The notes below the pieces were generated by a model. The model saw nothing but the letters and a program-made list of their open reading frames with translations. It ran no database searches and was not told where the DNA came from. Positions 1-9,838 of a stretch of 64,000 nucleotides of DNA are shown here, piece by piece (positions within the stretch are counted from its first letter, which is position 1; each line of letters opens with the position of its first letter). This stretch comes from Cadophora sp. MPI-SDFR-AT-0126 (Eukaryota > Ascomycota > Leotiomycetes > Helotiales > Ploettnerulaceae): assembly GCA_020747065.1 (NCBI GenBank), contig JAGMVK010000002.1:3534001-3598000 (forward strand). The letters are read 5' to 3'. A program made the translations under genes and the position numbers.

Positions 1-849
1 AATCCGCTTTATCCTTTTCCTTCTCAGATCAGTAAAAACTGGGCCATCTAGCACAGACATCAAACCTCAGATTATTCTGCCCTGTACGAAGTATGTATTG
101 GTTTCATATTGCCTTATTGCTGCCTGGTCTGATGTCATTCAGTCTCGGTGACGTCGAGCCGACAACGTCAACTGAATGCTGATTCGTCAAGCCACCACAC
201 GTGATTGATTGCCACATGATACCCACAACCCGTTTTCTCCTTTTGTTGCATATCGCAGTTTTGTTGGAAAATCCTATATCATCCAATGGCATGAAAAGCC
301 GTGATCAAAGGTGGAGAGGGAGGTAATTCCGCCTCCCCGTATCTTTGTTTCGGTCTACCAAAGAGTATTATGCCGTGGAACTTATCACAGAGATGTCTTC
401 ATGAAGTACTCGAAGTCGCTGTCGGAATGCGACAATCGTTGGAGCCGAATAGCCCTTCATTTGAAAATCCTACGAAGTCGAATCCCGAGGCCGGCACAGT
501 GGCAGCCAACGCCATCGATGGGGGCATTGTTATGGACGGTTTCTTTTTCCATTAAATCCCGGGACCATGACTACAATAGTTCTCTATTCTGCTATGTTCA
601 ATTTGTTTAAAACAAAAGGGTATCGAAAGTTTAAGAAAATTGGTTTCCTTTTTGAAAGGGTATTAATGGTTGATATACAACTTTTGAAGTACATATTGTT
701 TGTAATTGCAAGATTAAAAAAGAAACAACTGGCCTGTTAATCAATGCTAACTCTGTGCCTTTAAATGCAATGAATGTACAGTCCAATTTCACAAATCACA
801 ATCCAACATGCATTAATCGATTCATTGATTGTAGCTGCTATCAGACGGC
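1..849. other. No gene recognised
   Basis: Open frames up to about 100 codons occur on both strands but they overlap each other and resemble no family I know. The stretch lies downstream of the heat-shock gene and may hold its 3' untranslated region. I see no repeat or RNA gene. Confidence 0.4.
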
Positions 850-1452
850 TTAAGAAATGTCAATTTTGCGGCTCTTAGCATTCTGCAACTTGGGAACGAG
901 GATGCTGAGGATTCCATTCTTCATCGACGCCTTGACTTGATCCTGATCGACGCCAGTGGGGAAGGAGAAGCTTCGCGAGAACTCGCCGACACTGCGTTCA
1001 GAAACCCAATATCTGTGATCGGGCTTCTTGTTGCCTTCGCCCGTTTTGACGACCGCGGTGCCAGTGTTGGTGTTGTCTTTGTGAGACTTTTGTGCGTCGT
1101 TTTCGCCGCCTTCAGTAATCATGCCTGACGTCTCTTGGCCCTCGACGAATCCCGCTGGAGGTGTACCGTTGGTGAATGAGTGTTCGGTACGGCCTTTGAT
1201 AGTCAGGGTTTGCTGGTCTGTGAACTCGATCTCGACGTCCTTCTGTTCAATACCTGGAAGCTCGCCATAGAGTTCGTATGTTTGTGCGGTCTCCTTCACG
1301 TCGAACTTAGGGGTGAATGCCTCCAAGTGGCTACGATAGTGATGGCTACCGATTCCGCGGGAGTAGTTGTCAAAGTCACCGAGGAGTCGGAAGAGAGGTC
1401 CGAAGGAGGTAGAGGGATCGTCGGCGATGAAAGTTCGTGGGAAGAGAGACAT
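850..1452 (-). CDS. Small heat-shock protein, Hsp20/alpha-crystallin family (Hsp30-type)
   Basis: Predicted 200-residue ATP-independent holdase chaperone that would bind unfolding proteins during heat stress. The N-terminus MSLFPRTF, followed by FGPLFRLLGDFD, is typical of filamentous-fungal Hsp30 proteins, so I place the start at the ATG at 1452 and not at the in-frame ATG 27 codons upstream. The alpha-crystallin domain starts near residue 47 (FTPKFDVKET) with the ELPGIEQKDVEIEF strand pair. It is split by a roughly 55-residue polar, low-complexity insertion (about residues 95-150), common in fungal members. It ends with the NGILSILVPK motif (the G-x-L signature) and a short C-terminal tail. 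No intron is needed. Two heat-shock elements lie about 300 bp upstream. The reading frame is intact and codon use looks normal, so the gene is probably functional. The plus-strand frames across it are shadows. Confidence 0.93.
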   Translation of the reverse strand: MSLFPRTFIADDPSTSFGPLFRLLGDFDNYSRGIGSHHYRSHLEAFTPKFDVKETAQTYELYGELPGIEQKDVEIEFTDQQTLTIKGRTEHSFTNGTPPAGFVEGQETSGMITEGGENDAQKSHKDNTNTGTAVVKTGEGNKKPDHRYWVSERSVGEFSRSFSFPTGVDQDQVKASMKNGILSILVPKLQNAKSRKIDIS

Positions 1453-1745
1453 TTTGCGTGTTGTTTGGGGTTTGATAAGAGTTTGTTTAAATTGGGTGAC
1501 TGGTAGTCTTGACAGTGCTCGATATGATTGCATAAGTCCTTTGATTTACTCAGTTGAGAAAACGAAGAAAAACGGAGGAGTGAGAGCCTATTTTTATATT
1601 TGGAAAAGGCATCTAGATCATAGTGGAATTATCTAGAAATTTAAAGCACTCTATAGTTCTGGCGTGATGCCTGACACGATCCTGGCGTGAATGGTCGTCG
1701 AGGAATGAGGGGGAATGGTCTTATGACCTTTTTGCGAGTTAACTA

Positions 1746-1777
1746 GAAACTTCTGTGAACATCAACAGAGAACATTC
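1746..1777. promoter_or_regulatory. Pair of heat-shock elements
   Basis: GAAacTTC at 1746-1753 and GAAcaTTC at 1770-1777 both match the inverted nGAAnnTTCn unit bound by heat-shock factor; a further GAA follows the first. They lie 294-325 bp upstream of the Hsp20-family start at 1452, in the expected promoter. The role is inferred from the motif and its position. Confidence 0.6.
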
Positions 1778-1886
1778 GGCCATTTGAGTTATTTCTAGCA
1801 CAATAAAAAGGACGAATGATTTTAAAATACTTGGTACGGAAGGTACGAAGTACGAAGTACTTGGTAGTAGGGGTAATAGTTGTCAC

Positions 1887-4643
1887 CAGTGATCGGAATG
1901 GTCTGGTCTGGTCTGGTCTGACCCCCCAGACCAGACCAGACTATCTGCTTACATAATAACCGGTCTGGTTGGACCGGCCCGACCAACTAGACCGCTAAGA
2001 ATGAGGCTGAAGTAGTGCAACGAGGAAAGGAGATATATTTTACTACTATTTATTGACCCTATCGTTGTTATTCTCATTATCCTCGCTATCACTATCATCC
2101 TCAATATGGGGCTTTCCATACCACGCCCGGAGACACTCACACGCCTCTATGATATCTGCCTTTAACCTACTACGGCGATTAACTACAGTAAGCTTTGCGC
2201 TACTAAAAAGACGTTCGCACTCATCTGACATAGGTGAGATGGTAAACAGGTCGAGAGCGAAGCGAGCAAGATCTCTTTGGGAGTCATAGCGGGATAGCTA
2301 GTACGTAATAGCCTTATTGCAACCTGCCTTTTCGTCGTGGAGTCGGTCGGTAGAAATGTATTGCTCATACAAATCAGCTGCAGAGACCGGAGCGTCTATT
2401 CGAATGCGCTTATGTTCCTGTTGGCGATCAAATGCTGGATCCGGATCTCTCTCCTTCCGGGCTAGTGGTGGGAGCATCTTAACAGGGTACCTTCCCTTAT
2501 ACTCCGTCTCCCAGAGCTCTTTCACGGCTAATTGCGCGTTATTAAACTACCTCTGCTTCTCCTTGTCACCTGGAAGAACCTACTCTTGTCTAAACTATGC
2601 CTACTTTTAATATGGGTCGAGGATTTGAGCTGCATAGTACGCTGGCGGAAGGTCAGTATCTTCGGGAAATCGATTTTGCTAATTTAGTTGGTGGTTGTTG
2701 TAGTACTCGGCGCATTTCGACCAGGCGGTATCTGCGCAGCTTTGAAGGTACGTCCATGTGAAATTGTTGTCGTCCTCGGTGTGGATGTTATGGTAGTGAT
2801 CCTTCGTCTCGTTTATCTCTCGAAGAAGGCAGTCCAAGGTTGAAAACCAGTTAGCAAGGGACGTCTTCTTACCCTCGGAAAGTAAAGTTGCGGCGTAGAA
2901 GTCTTTTAAAGCGAGTTCAATCTTTTCAAGCTCAAACCAGTGCTATCCATCTAGTTTGAAGTTCGCAATCCCTTGAGAGCCTTTTCCGGGTACATGACGA
3001 GCGGAGAAGAGCTCTAAACGTTCCCGAACATTTAATGCACGTGTAATTGAATGAAACCATGAATTCTAGCGTGTTGAGTTATTCTGGATCAGCTCGAGCA
3101 CATCGAATGCGGAGAGATCTCCACCGACTACTATTGTAGCAAACTCCTCGCGGCGTTGTGGCGTAAGCCTGATGTATCGCACTAGGTTGTGAAGCCGACC
3201 TAAATATCCAAATTTCTTCCAGAGCTCCTCCACCTTTGCATAGTCTCCGCGTAGATGGTGTTTTTCAAGCTTTGCAAGATATTTCTCACAGTTCCGGCCT
3301 ATGAGGAACGCCTGGCAGCAGAGATTGATTATATGGCCTAAGCAGCGTAGCCGGCGATAGCGACGTTGTTTCGAATCCATCCACGGGCAGAGTTCCTTGA
3401 GTATGAATTCGACAGCGGTATCGTTTGACGAGGTATTATCTAGCATGAAGTATCCAATCAAATCTCCGCCGATGTTGTATTCTTTTAATAATTCAATAAC
3501 AATTGATCTAATATTCTCGCTAGTGTGTTCGCTGTAGACATGTCGCATGCCTAAAACGGTAGCTCGTCGCTTGCCGGTAGCGTTAATCCACATGGCGACG
3601 ACGCCTAGGATAGCGTAAGGGTTTGGCGAAGTCCAGAGATCAAAGGAGATTGAGATTCTACTCCGTGAATAGTGGAGATCCTCCCTAAGTTGTTGTTTCT
3701 TCGATATGAAGGCATTCATTACTCAGCTTCGAATAGTTCTCGCTGCCTTCGGGAGGTGGTTTAATAGTGCTGGATTCAGAAAGAAGAGTAGTTCACGAAA
3801 ATACTGATTCTCCAATTGAAAAAAAGTAATATGGCAGTATACAATCCACCGGATTAGAAGCTCTTTGAACCTCTCAACCGAGTCCTTCTAGAAGAAGGTA
3901 CTGGAAGCAGCCGCATCCTTCTGTTGATTAAGTATAGACTTCTGTGTCGAACTGTTCCTCCTGATACTAGTCTAGGAATTAATCTGATGCTTCTGCTTAA
4001 GATGATTTCTGACTCTAGAAGTACTATTGATAACAAATAATTCTTGCTTGTACTTTCCAACTGTACACTCGTGGCAGTAATACACCTCTTTCTGATCACT
4101 ACCTCGAATATATTGGAGACTGTACTTCCAGATGTGTGATGAACCTAGACGACATCCCTTATTTACGATTTTTGCGCGTTTCACGTACGTGATACGGTCC
4201 TGAATAAACTCATCCGGAGGCTCGTAATATTGAACTGGGGCAGAAAAAGAGGTCGGCGGAAGTGACGGCGTTGAGGCAGGTGACGTAGGGGCGGGTGACG
4301 GGGTAAGGGCGGGAGATGGTGTAAGAGACGTTGGCGTTGACATTGCAGTCAATAGGGACGACAAATTTAGGGGTTAGAGACTCTATAACAACATATAAGC
4401 AGGTTGTTACGATTGCCCCTTTTCATTGAATGGAAAACTCTAATAATAACTATTCTAACCATATTAGTCTAAAATTCTGCCACCCGCCGCCACCCGCCTC
4501 TCTAGCTCGACCTATTTATAGCAGACTATTAAGACCAGTAAGACCGGTCCAGACCATGGTCTTGAGATGTCCTCGGACCAGACCAAGTCTTGGCGGTCTA
4601 GACCAGACCAAGACCAAGTCAGACCAGACTATTCCGATCACTG
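1887..4643 (-). mobile_element. Complete hAT transposon, copy 1 (2757 bp)
   Basis: Both ends carry the inverted repeat CAGTGATCGGAATRGTCTGG. The element is flanked by a perfect 8-bp target duplication, GTTGTCAC (1879-1886 and 4644-4651), the hallmark of hAT transposition. The ends are packed with subterminal CTGGTCT/AGACCAG hexamers, including a hairpin-like run at about 1898-1942, probably transposase-binding sites. The transposase lies on the minus strand. A copy of identical length occurs at 24310-27066; the differences I spot-checked are all transitions, as RIP would produce. Confidence 0.95.
2046..4343 (-). pseudogene. hAT transposase, RIP-degraded (copy 1)
   Basis: The reading runs down the minus strand in several blocks separated by stops. 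A Pro/Thr/Ser-rich N-terminus from the ATG at 4343 leads to a BED-type zinc finger (CHEC then H-x4-H in RNHLKQKH). The catalytic core follows (3066-3719) with SFDLWTSPN, holding the first Asp, and LDNTSSNDTA, holding the second. The C-terminal dimerisation region (2046-2525) has SDECERLFSSAKLTV. The better-read 4364 frame upstream uses a TTG, so the first ATG is preferred. Internal stops such as W-to-TAG changes fit RIP. The element could move only if a sister copy supplied transposase. Confidence 0.88.
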
Positions 4644-4651
4644 GTTGTCAC

Positions 4652-5111
4652 TGCAGGGGGCGCTGCTCTAACTTAAGTAGGGAATAATTCCAGAAACTAG
4701 AAACCCTATTGGACAATTCTCTTGTCATTAAAGAACTGTGTAGAAGTCTTTGCTACAACTATTTCCCCAACTACCAAAGTACTTCCTTTCAGGCCTAACA
4801 GATGTAAACTTACCAGATTCCTGCTTAACTTAAATAGGCATCAATTAGCTAAATGCACGCGTCTATTGGCAGGAGCCCCTTGCTAATAGAGAACATACTA
4901 GAATCAAAATTACGACGTACGGTACAACTGTTTCACCGAGAAGAAGTAGGATGATTTCATTTTTCGGTGCTTGAATGACCCCCTGCGGATTTATATTTAG
5001 CCGAGTCGGGGGCACTGGAAGGTTCTACCGGGTGTGTGGAAAACTACTTTTAGGCGAGAATTACCGCCTCCGCGAAATCTGCTAATTTGAGATAAACATC
5101 GCAACTCATTC
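4652..5111. other. No gene recognised
   Basis: AT-rich spacer between the hAT element and the SAM-domain reading frame. I see no repeat, RNA gene or conserved reading frame here. Confidence 0.4.
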
Positions 5112-5411
5112 ATGATGAATCCTGAGTTCAAACAAACCTTTATGCGCCTTGGTCTAGAGCAATATCTGCCAATCTTCGCACGGTCAGGCTTTGGTGATTG
5201 GCATTTCCTTTGTAACATTACGGAATCTGACTTCGATTTGTTAGGAGTAAAACTGGGTCATCGCAGGAGAATGCAACGGGAAATTGCCAGGAGACATCTA
5301 TGGCCAGATTATGAGCCTCTTCCAGCAGACGGAATAGTGTGTCACGAGTCTTCGATTCTCAGGTCTCAACGTCTCGGCGCTGTTAAAAGTTTAATGATTT
5401 TGAAATTGTAA
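5112..5411 (+). CDS. SAM-domain protein, probably a gene fragment
   Basis: The first ~65 residues form a sterile alpha motif: FKQTFMRLGLEQYLPIF, then DWHFLCNITESDFDLLGVKLGHRRRMQREI, which carries the typical 'Gly-hydrophobic-x-LGHRxRMxxxI' final helix. SAM domains mediate protein-protein (sometimes RNA) contacts. In fungi such N-terminal SAM domains are often followed by an HMG box or other regulatory domain; none follows here. The frame ends 30 residues after the domain. A GTAAGC at the stop codon could be an intron donor, but I could not extend the protein convincingly. It is either a short SAM-only protein or the surviving first exon of a larger gene whose rest has decayed. Confidence 0.5.
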   Translation: MMNPEFKQTFMRLGLEQYLPIFARSGFGDWHFLCNITESDFDLLGVKLGHRRRMQREIARRHLWPDYEPLPADGIVCHESSILRSQRLGAVKSLMILKL

Positions 5412-6408
5412 GCATCTGGGAACAAACCGCCTCTTGGCTAGCATCTGGTGGATTTTAAAACAACTATCATGTTTTTCAAGGCTGGATAGAATAACTTTTA
5501 GTGTATCAAAGTACGTTATCTGACAGACCTCACATCGAATCCCTCTCGTTTCTCACAAGGAGAATCTACTAATGATAATACAGTTTGCAGATGCTCCGAC
5601 ACGATATCACCACTATATGTCACACTCTCTATTTAGCAGTCGTCTATCTCAAAATATCCCACAATCCAATAGCAAACTTTTCGAATTTACCTATTGTAAC
5701 GACACTAGCCGAGATAGCAGTGCAAGAGGTATATGGGAGTACATTGGCTGAGGCTATCGAGAACTAATAGGTCTGATACGAAGGAAACAAGAAGATAGGG
5801 AAGGAAAAGGAGTCTGAGGGAGGACCTCCTTATATACACGATCTGCCACCGAAACCCCCCTGGCGCTAGTTCAACTCGCTATGACCCTATTCCCCTGAAT
5901 GCCAGAACACGTGAGTGGATCGTCACACCTATCCGATATATGCTTCCGGGAGAGAGAATCTCTGGCACCAAGTCAAATACTACCTAAACTTTGCGAGATG
6001 TGGCCTACGATGACAGGGGACTTTCAGTAGATATTCTGCTCAGCCGATCGGTGGAAGATTCAGGTACGGGGGCAGGGAAGGGGGATAATTTCCAGCCGTT
6101 GGATGTAGTGGAGATATTCTGAATTTGGAGAAATACTACCTGATTCAGTAAATCTTTAGAGTGGATCCTTTGGAACTGATACCCCGCGCCAAAGTCAGCG
6201 GGAAGAGGGCGAGGATGAGCGAATCGAAATGTCAGGTGCCACTAAGAAGAAGCGGCGTTGACTCTTAAGGAAAGCTGGAAGGTGAGGACTGCAAAGTGCC
6301 GGGTGGTTAAAAATCGGCCCCAAGAGGTCACTCCAAAGATCCTCTTGGCCACGCGTTTGTAAATATCTTGGCAATGACTTAGATCCATGCCCAGCAGATC
6401 GTGTCGAC
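5412..6408. other. No gene recognised
   Basis: Small frames only (for example 5585-5767). None has a family resemblance and no repeat is evident. Parts could be non-coding remains of the SAM-domain gene. Confidence 0.35.
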
Positions 6409-7760
6409 ATGGCAGTAGCGTCTAGCGGTTCCTCATCACGTCGCAGCACCCCAGTTGGGACAATCACGATGACTGTTACAGTACGGATACTTCGCTCTCG
6501 TCTCTGTCGGAGGGAATGCTCGAAGCAGTTCCTTAGACTAGAGAGGATTGCCGTTCTCCCTGGACAACTCCATTGGAAGCTGCCACCGTCGATCCCCTTG
6601 GTGATTCTGAACCTTGGAACTTTGACGCGATCGCAGATGCTATCTCTTCTCCTATTGAGTCTCAGAAGGACTGGATTCTGCCAGGCCCCGACACTCCTCC
6701 ATCATATCTGTCCAGTATTCCGATAGAGTTGGTTGACCGGAGCTTCAAGATTATGCTCATTGCCAGCATTCTTGCACCATTGGTAATGGCCCAGACCCGC
6801 TAGTAAGCTTCCCTGTGACCATACCTTCTCGATTAAGAAAGCAAATCTCAGACGCGTTGGCTGACTTGAACATATTAGCTGCACAACTCGAGGTCAGTGC
6901 GATGTTGGACAAGCATGCATTAACTGTCCAGGTGGCGATCCCAGGTCCGGTGAGTCTTCCCAGTCTCTTTTGCGTTCATGAAAGTATTTGGGACTGTTAC
7001 TGACCAGTGAGGCTTATAGTTTGTGGACCGGTATCGGCTTGTGTCTCGCCTTGCACCTGCAGATAGTTGTGAATGAAGATCACAGGGAATGCAAATGAAG
7101 GATGATGGGCTGCCTACAAAGAAAATGCTTTTATCTAGTGGAACTTGCCGCATATTTCAGCAAATCAATTCCAGTCCGTTCAACTGTGCTAGTTCTTTCC
7201 ATTCTGATTTTGGGCCATGGTGGTTATGGAGTACCTTGACTGCGGAGGATTGGCAGTGACAATGCGTGACGAAAAGTTTCCTCGGAGGTTTCTAGGTGAT
7301 TATCACTGCCGGCATATTGAGGAACTTCTCACGTGTCGCTGCGGAGAACCTTTGACTACGTTCCGCCCGGTCAGCAGTTTGCAAGGACCCGTAGCCGGTC
7401 TTCTACTCCGGGGCGAGAAGGATCGTTGTATCGTGGAACCACGCTGGATAAATAGTGAAGTTAGCTCTGTTGGTCTGTTTGTGAGTGACGATGTCACGAG
7501 ACATTTCCAGGCGATAGGCATCGAGGTAGCTCGCGCGTCGTGGCACAGCTCGTTCGGTCCTTCAAAGACGCAGAGAAGATTGACTAGGAGGCTTATAGCA
7601 ATCTTTGGCGCGATAAGGCGAAAGAGTCTAGTGAGCTCGAAGATGGACTTAGACGGATAGGTCGACTATATCGCTGTCGACAGCAATCTAAGGAAAGTAG
7701 TGCTAAGCATGAATGCGCCGCCCGAATCTGCCTCATGTTTTTGATTAACGAACTTGTTTA
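6409..7760 (+). pseudogene. Decayed gene of unknown family
   Basis: Several stretches look protein-coding but sit in different frames. About 6490-6800 reads SPWTTPLEAATVDPLGDSEPWNF and onward. 6815-6954 reads LRKQISDALADLNILAAQLE and has a helical, coiled-coil-like character. It is followed by a plausible 69-bp intron (GTGAGT to TTATAG, 6952-7019). About 7550-7745 reads as a charged helical segment (SELEDGLRRIGRLYRCRQQ) with one in-frame TAG. An overlapping 147-codon frame at 7217-7660 is probably a shadow. I do not recognise the product. The switching frames suggest one multi-exon gene broken by frameshifts, but separate genes cannot be excluded. Confidence 0.3.
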
Positions 7761-8583
7761 TTATCCTTGACTATAACGCCTACAGAGTTAAAGCTTAAGA
7801 AGGGCCGCAGGCCAATGACTTCGACTAGGATGATGGCATATCGAAGAAGTCTATGAATATCAACTAGAAGAGAAGCAGGAACTACAGTGAAACCCTCCCG
7901 AATGTAACTTGAATGTAGCAAACACGAACAAAGAGATCTGTGTGAAATAGAACGAATTCAATTGAAACAGAAGCACAAACCTTGATTCTCCATAGCTGAT
8001 ACCGAACACTGTCTGTACATAGCCGTTGACATCCTGCACGTCTGTGCTTCTTAGCTCCCCGATTCGGCCCCAATACAGAACAAATATGGGTCCGACCTTT
8101 GGAGGCTCTGCCTTGTAAAGAGCTCGTGGAGGGTACGCAACGCGAAGGCGGTAGCGTGTGGCGATCTCACGATAGCCACAGAGAGCTTACACCAGTTCAG
8201 TGGTGTCAATCCGGCGGTTGACAGTGTCCTGCGGGGTGACATTCATGATGTCCAGATGCAACACTCAGACCACGACCATAGAGCGAATACCTCAACCCAC
8301 AGCAGAGCACGCGATATTGAAACGATACGATCACATTCGCGCCGAATGAATCAAAACAAGAAAAGAAAGTAGCCAAATGATCATGCACAATTCATCCTGG
8401 ACTTGGGTCTCTTCTGTGGAAACTGGAAGACTGTTCCGCTCAACCACGATCCAGCATACGAAGACTTCTACAGCCATATGAACAACAACCGACCGCCTAC
8501 AGGTACACCGTACATATCGTTCCACGAAAGTCTATCTAAGCTCATAACCCTTCAAGAGTACCCAGGATATCGCAATTCGGTAA
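7761..8583. other. No confident gene; short open frame at 8403-8603
   Basis: The plus-strand frame from 8403 (WKTVPLNHDPAYEDFYSHM) may be the upstream part of the gene at 8584-8965, but it is out of phase with it and no splice of normal length joins them. The remainder shows nothing recognisable. Confidence 0.3.
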
Positions 8584-8965
8584 ACCGAGTCCCTGGCATT
8601 TAGTCTAAATGCTTTGAAGCGACTCGGCATGGAAGTAACTCGGACTGCGGACTTACTGGCTAAGACACCGTATTCTAAATACACGTTCGAAGGTGATGGG
8701 AAAATTTTGTCCATTATGTCCACGATTCTCATTGCTAGTCCAGCATTGGGCTTCAGAAGAAGCCAAACTTGCGGACATGTCGCTGGACGAATTTAGGGAG
8801 TTAGCTGTGAAGCACAACATCATCAACAAATATGGCAGTTATCCTGACATAGCCGCTTACACTATCCCTAAAGATGCCTCTGTGGAACATGAGAGACAAA
8901 GGCTATCTAATCGAGGGTCTGCATCAGATGTCACAGGATCATTAGTTGGTCTTGAAATAGTATGA
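8584..8965 (+). CDS. Hypothetical protein, partial, one intron
   Basis: Two exons, up to 8692 and 8739-8965, join across a 46-bp intron (8693-8738, GTGATG..GCTAG). The splice gives an unbroken frame running from LNALKRLGMEV through the junction into the segment HWASEEAKLADMSLDEF and on to a stop at 8965. The splice restores the phase exactly, which supports real coding. The 5' end is unresolved: the frame is open from 8584 but has no good ATG before 8632, and the frame upstream (8403-8603) is displaced by one phase. I do not recognise the family. It may be a frameshifted remnant. Confidence 0.4.
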
Positions 8966-9838
8966 ACATAGAGGGGGATGTTTTTGACAATAGATAAATA
9001 CCAGCTGTAGGTTCGTGGAAGAAACGGGGAGAGATGTAGAGCGAGGGTTGGCCTTATCTGTTAACGATTGATACATTTGATTGTGTGAGGAAAATACTCT
9101 TATGAACACAACTTATATTGATCTGGAGACTACGATGTACTCTCCTTTGTAAGTTCCTGGCAATGATGGCAACATCTATCGAATTGGACAGGTTAGTCAA
9201 ATGCTAACTCTCTTAATTGCTAAAGGGACGCGAGCATCTTCATCGGCTTAGGTATATCCAATAAATCTCAAATCACCCGGACCTCTCCGTGATTCGGTTT
9301 GTCATTCTTGCAGTCGTGCCTCGACCCAAGTAACTCTATTACACATTATATTATATTCCAAATGTTGGGATCTTCTAAACTTAGTCCATGTCCTACTTCT
9401 CGTCGTCTGGCTCATTATCAAGGACAATATCTAGTCCAACAGGTTTCCCAGACATCCACTTCCTCCCTTTCCAAGGTGCGTCTTTCCATGCATGGGCTTC
9501 CTCTAGCGTCTATACCATTTCCATTCCATTACCAGTCATAGCTGGAAGATATATTCCTGAGAGCCATTTCCGTCTTCGCTTGCTTGCCATTTTCTTGCCC
9601 TCCTCTGACTTCCCCGCACGCGAGTACGTCCACATGCGTGATGAACTATAGTTGGGGAAGATCCATATATACCTAGCAGCGTACAAACCCAGAGTAACGT
9701 CCCTCCCTGCTAAGCGAGACACCCTGTGTGCCGAGACAGACCAATGAAATCGCAAGGATTCTGAAGTTTTCTTCGTAATTTCTCTTTTAAACCAACATCA
9801 ATAGAAATTGCTTATATTTAGAGTTAGTAATATGTTTG
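8966..9838. other. No gene recognised
   Basis: Overlapping small frames on both strands between 9299 and 9755 look like chance openings. No repeat or RNA gene is visible. Confidence 0.35.

Noticed and set aside
1180..1636. Plus-strand frames across the Hsp20-family gene
   Set aside because: They are antisense shadows of a clear alpha-crystallin-domain gene.
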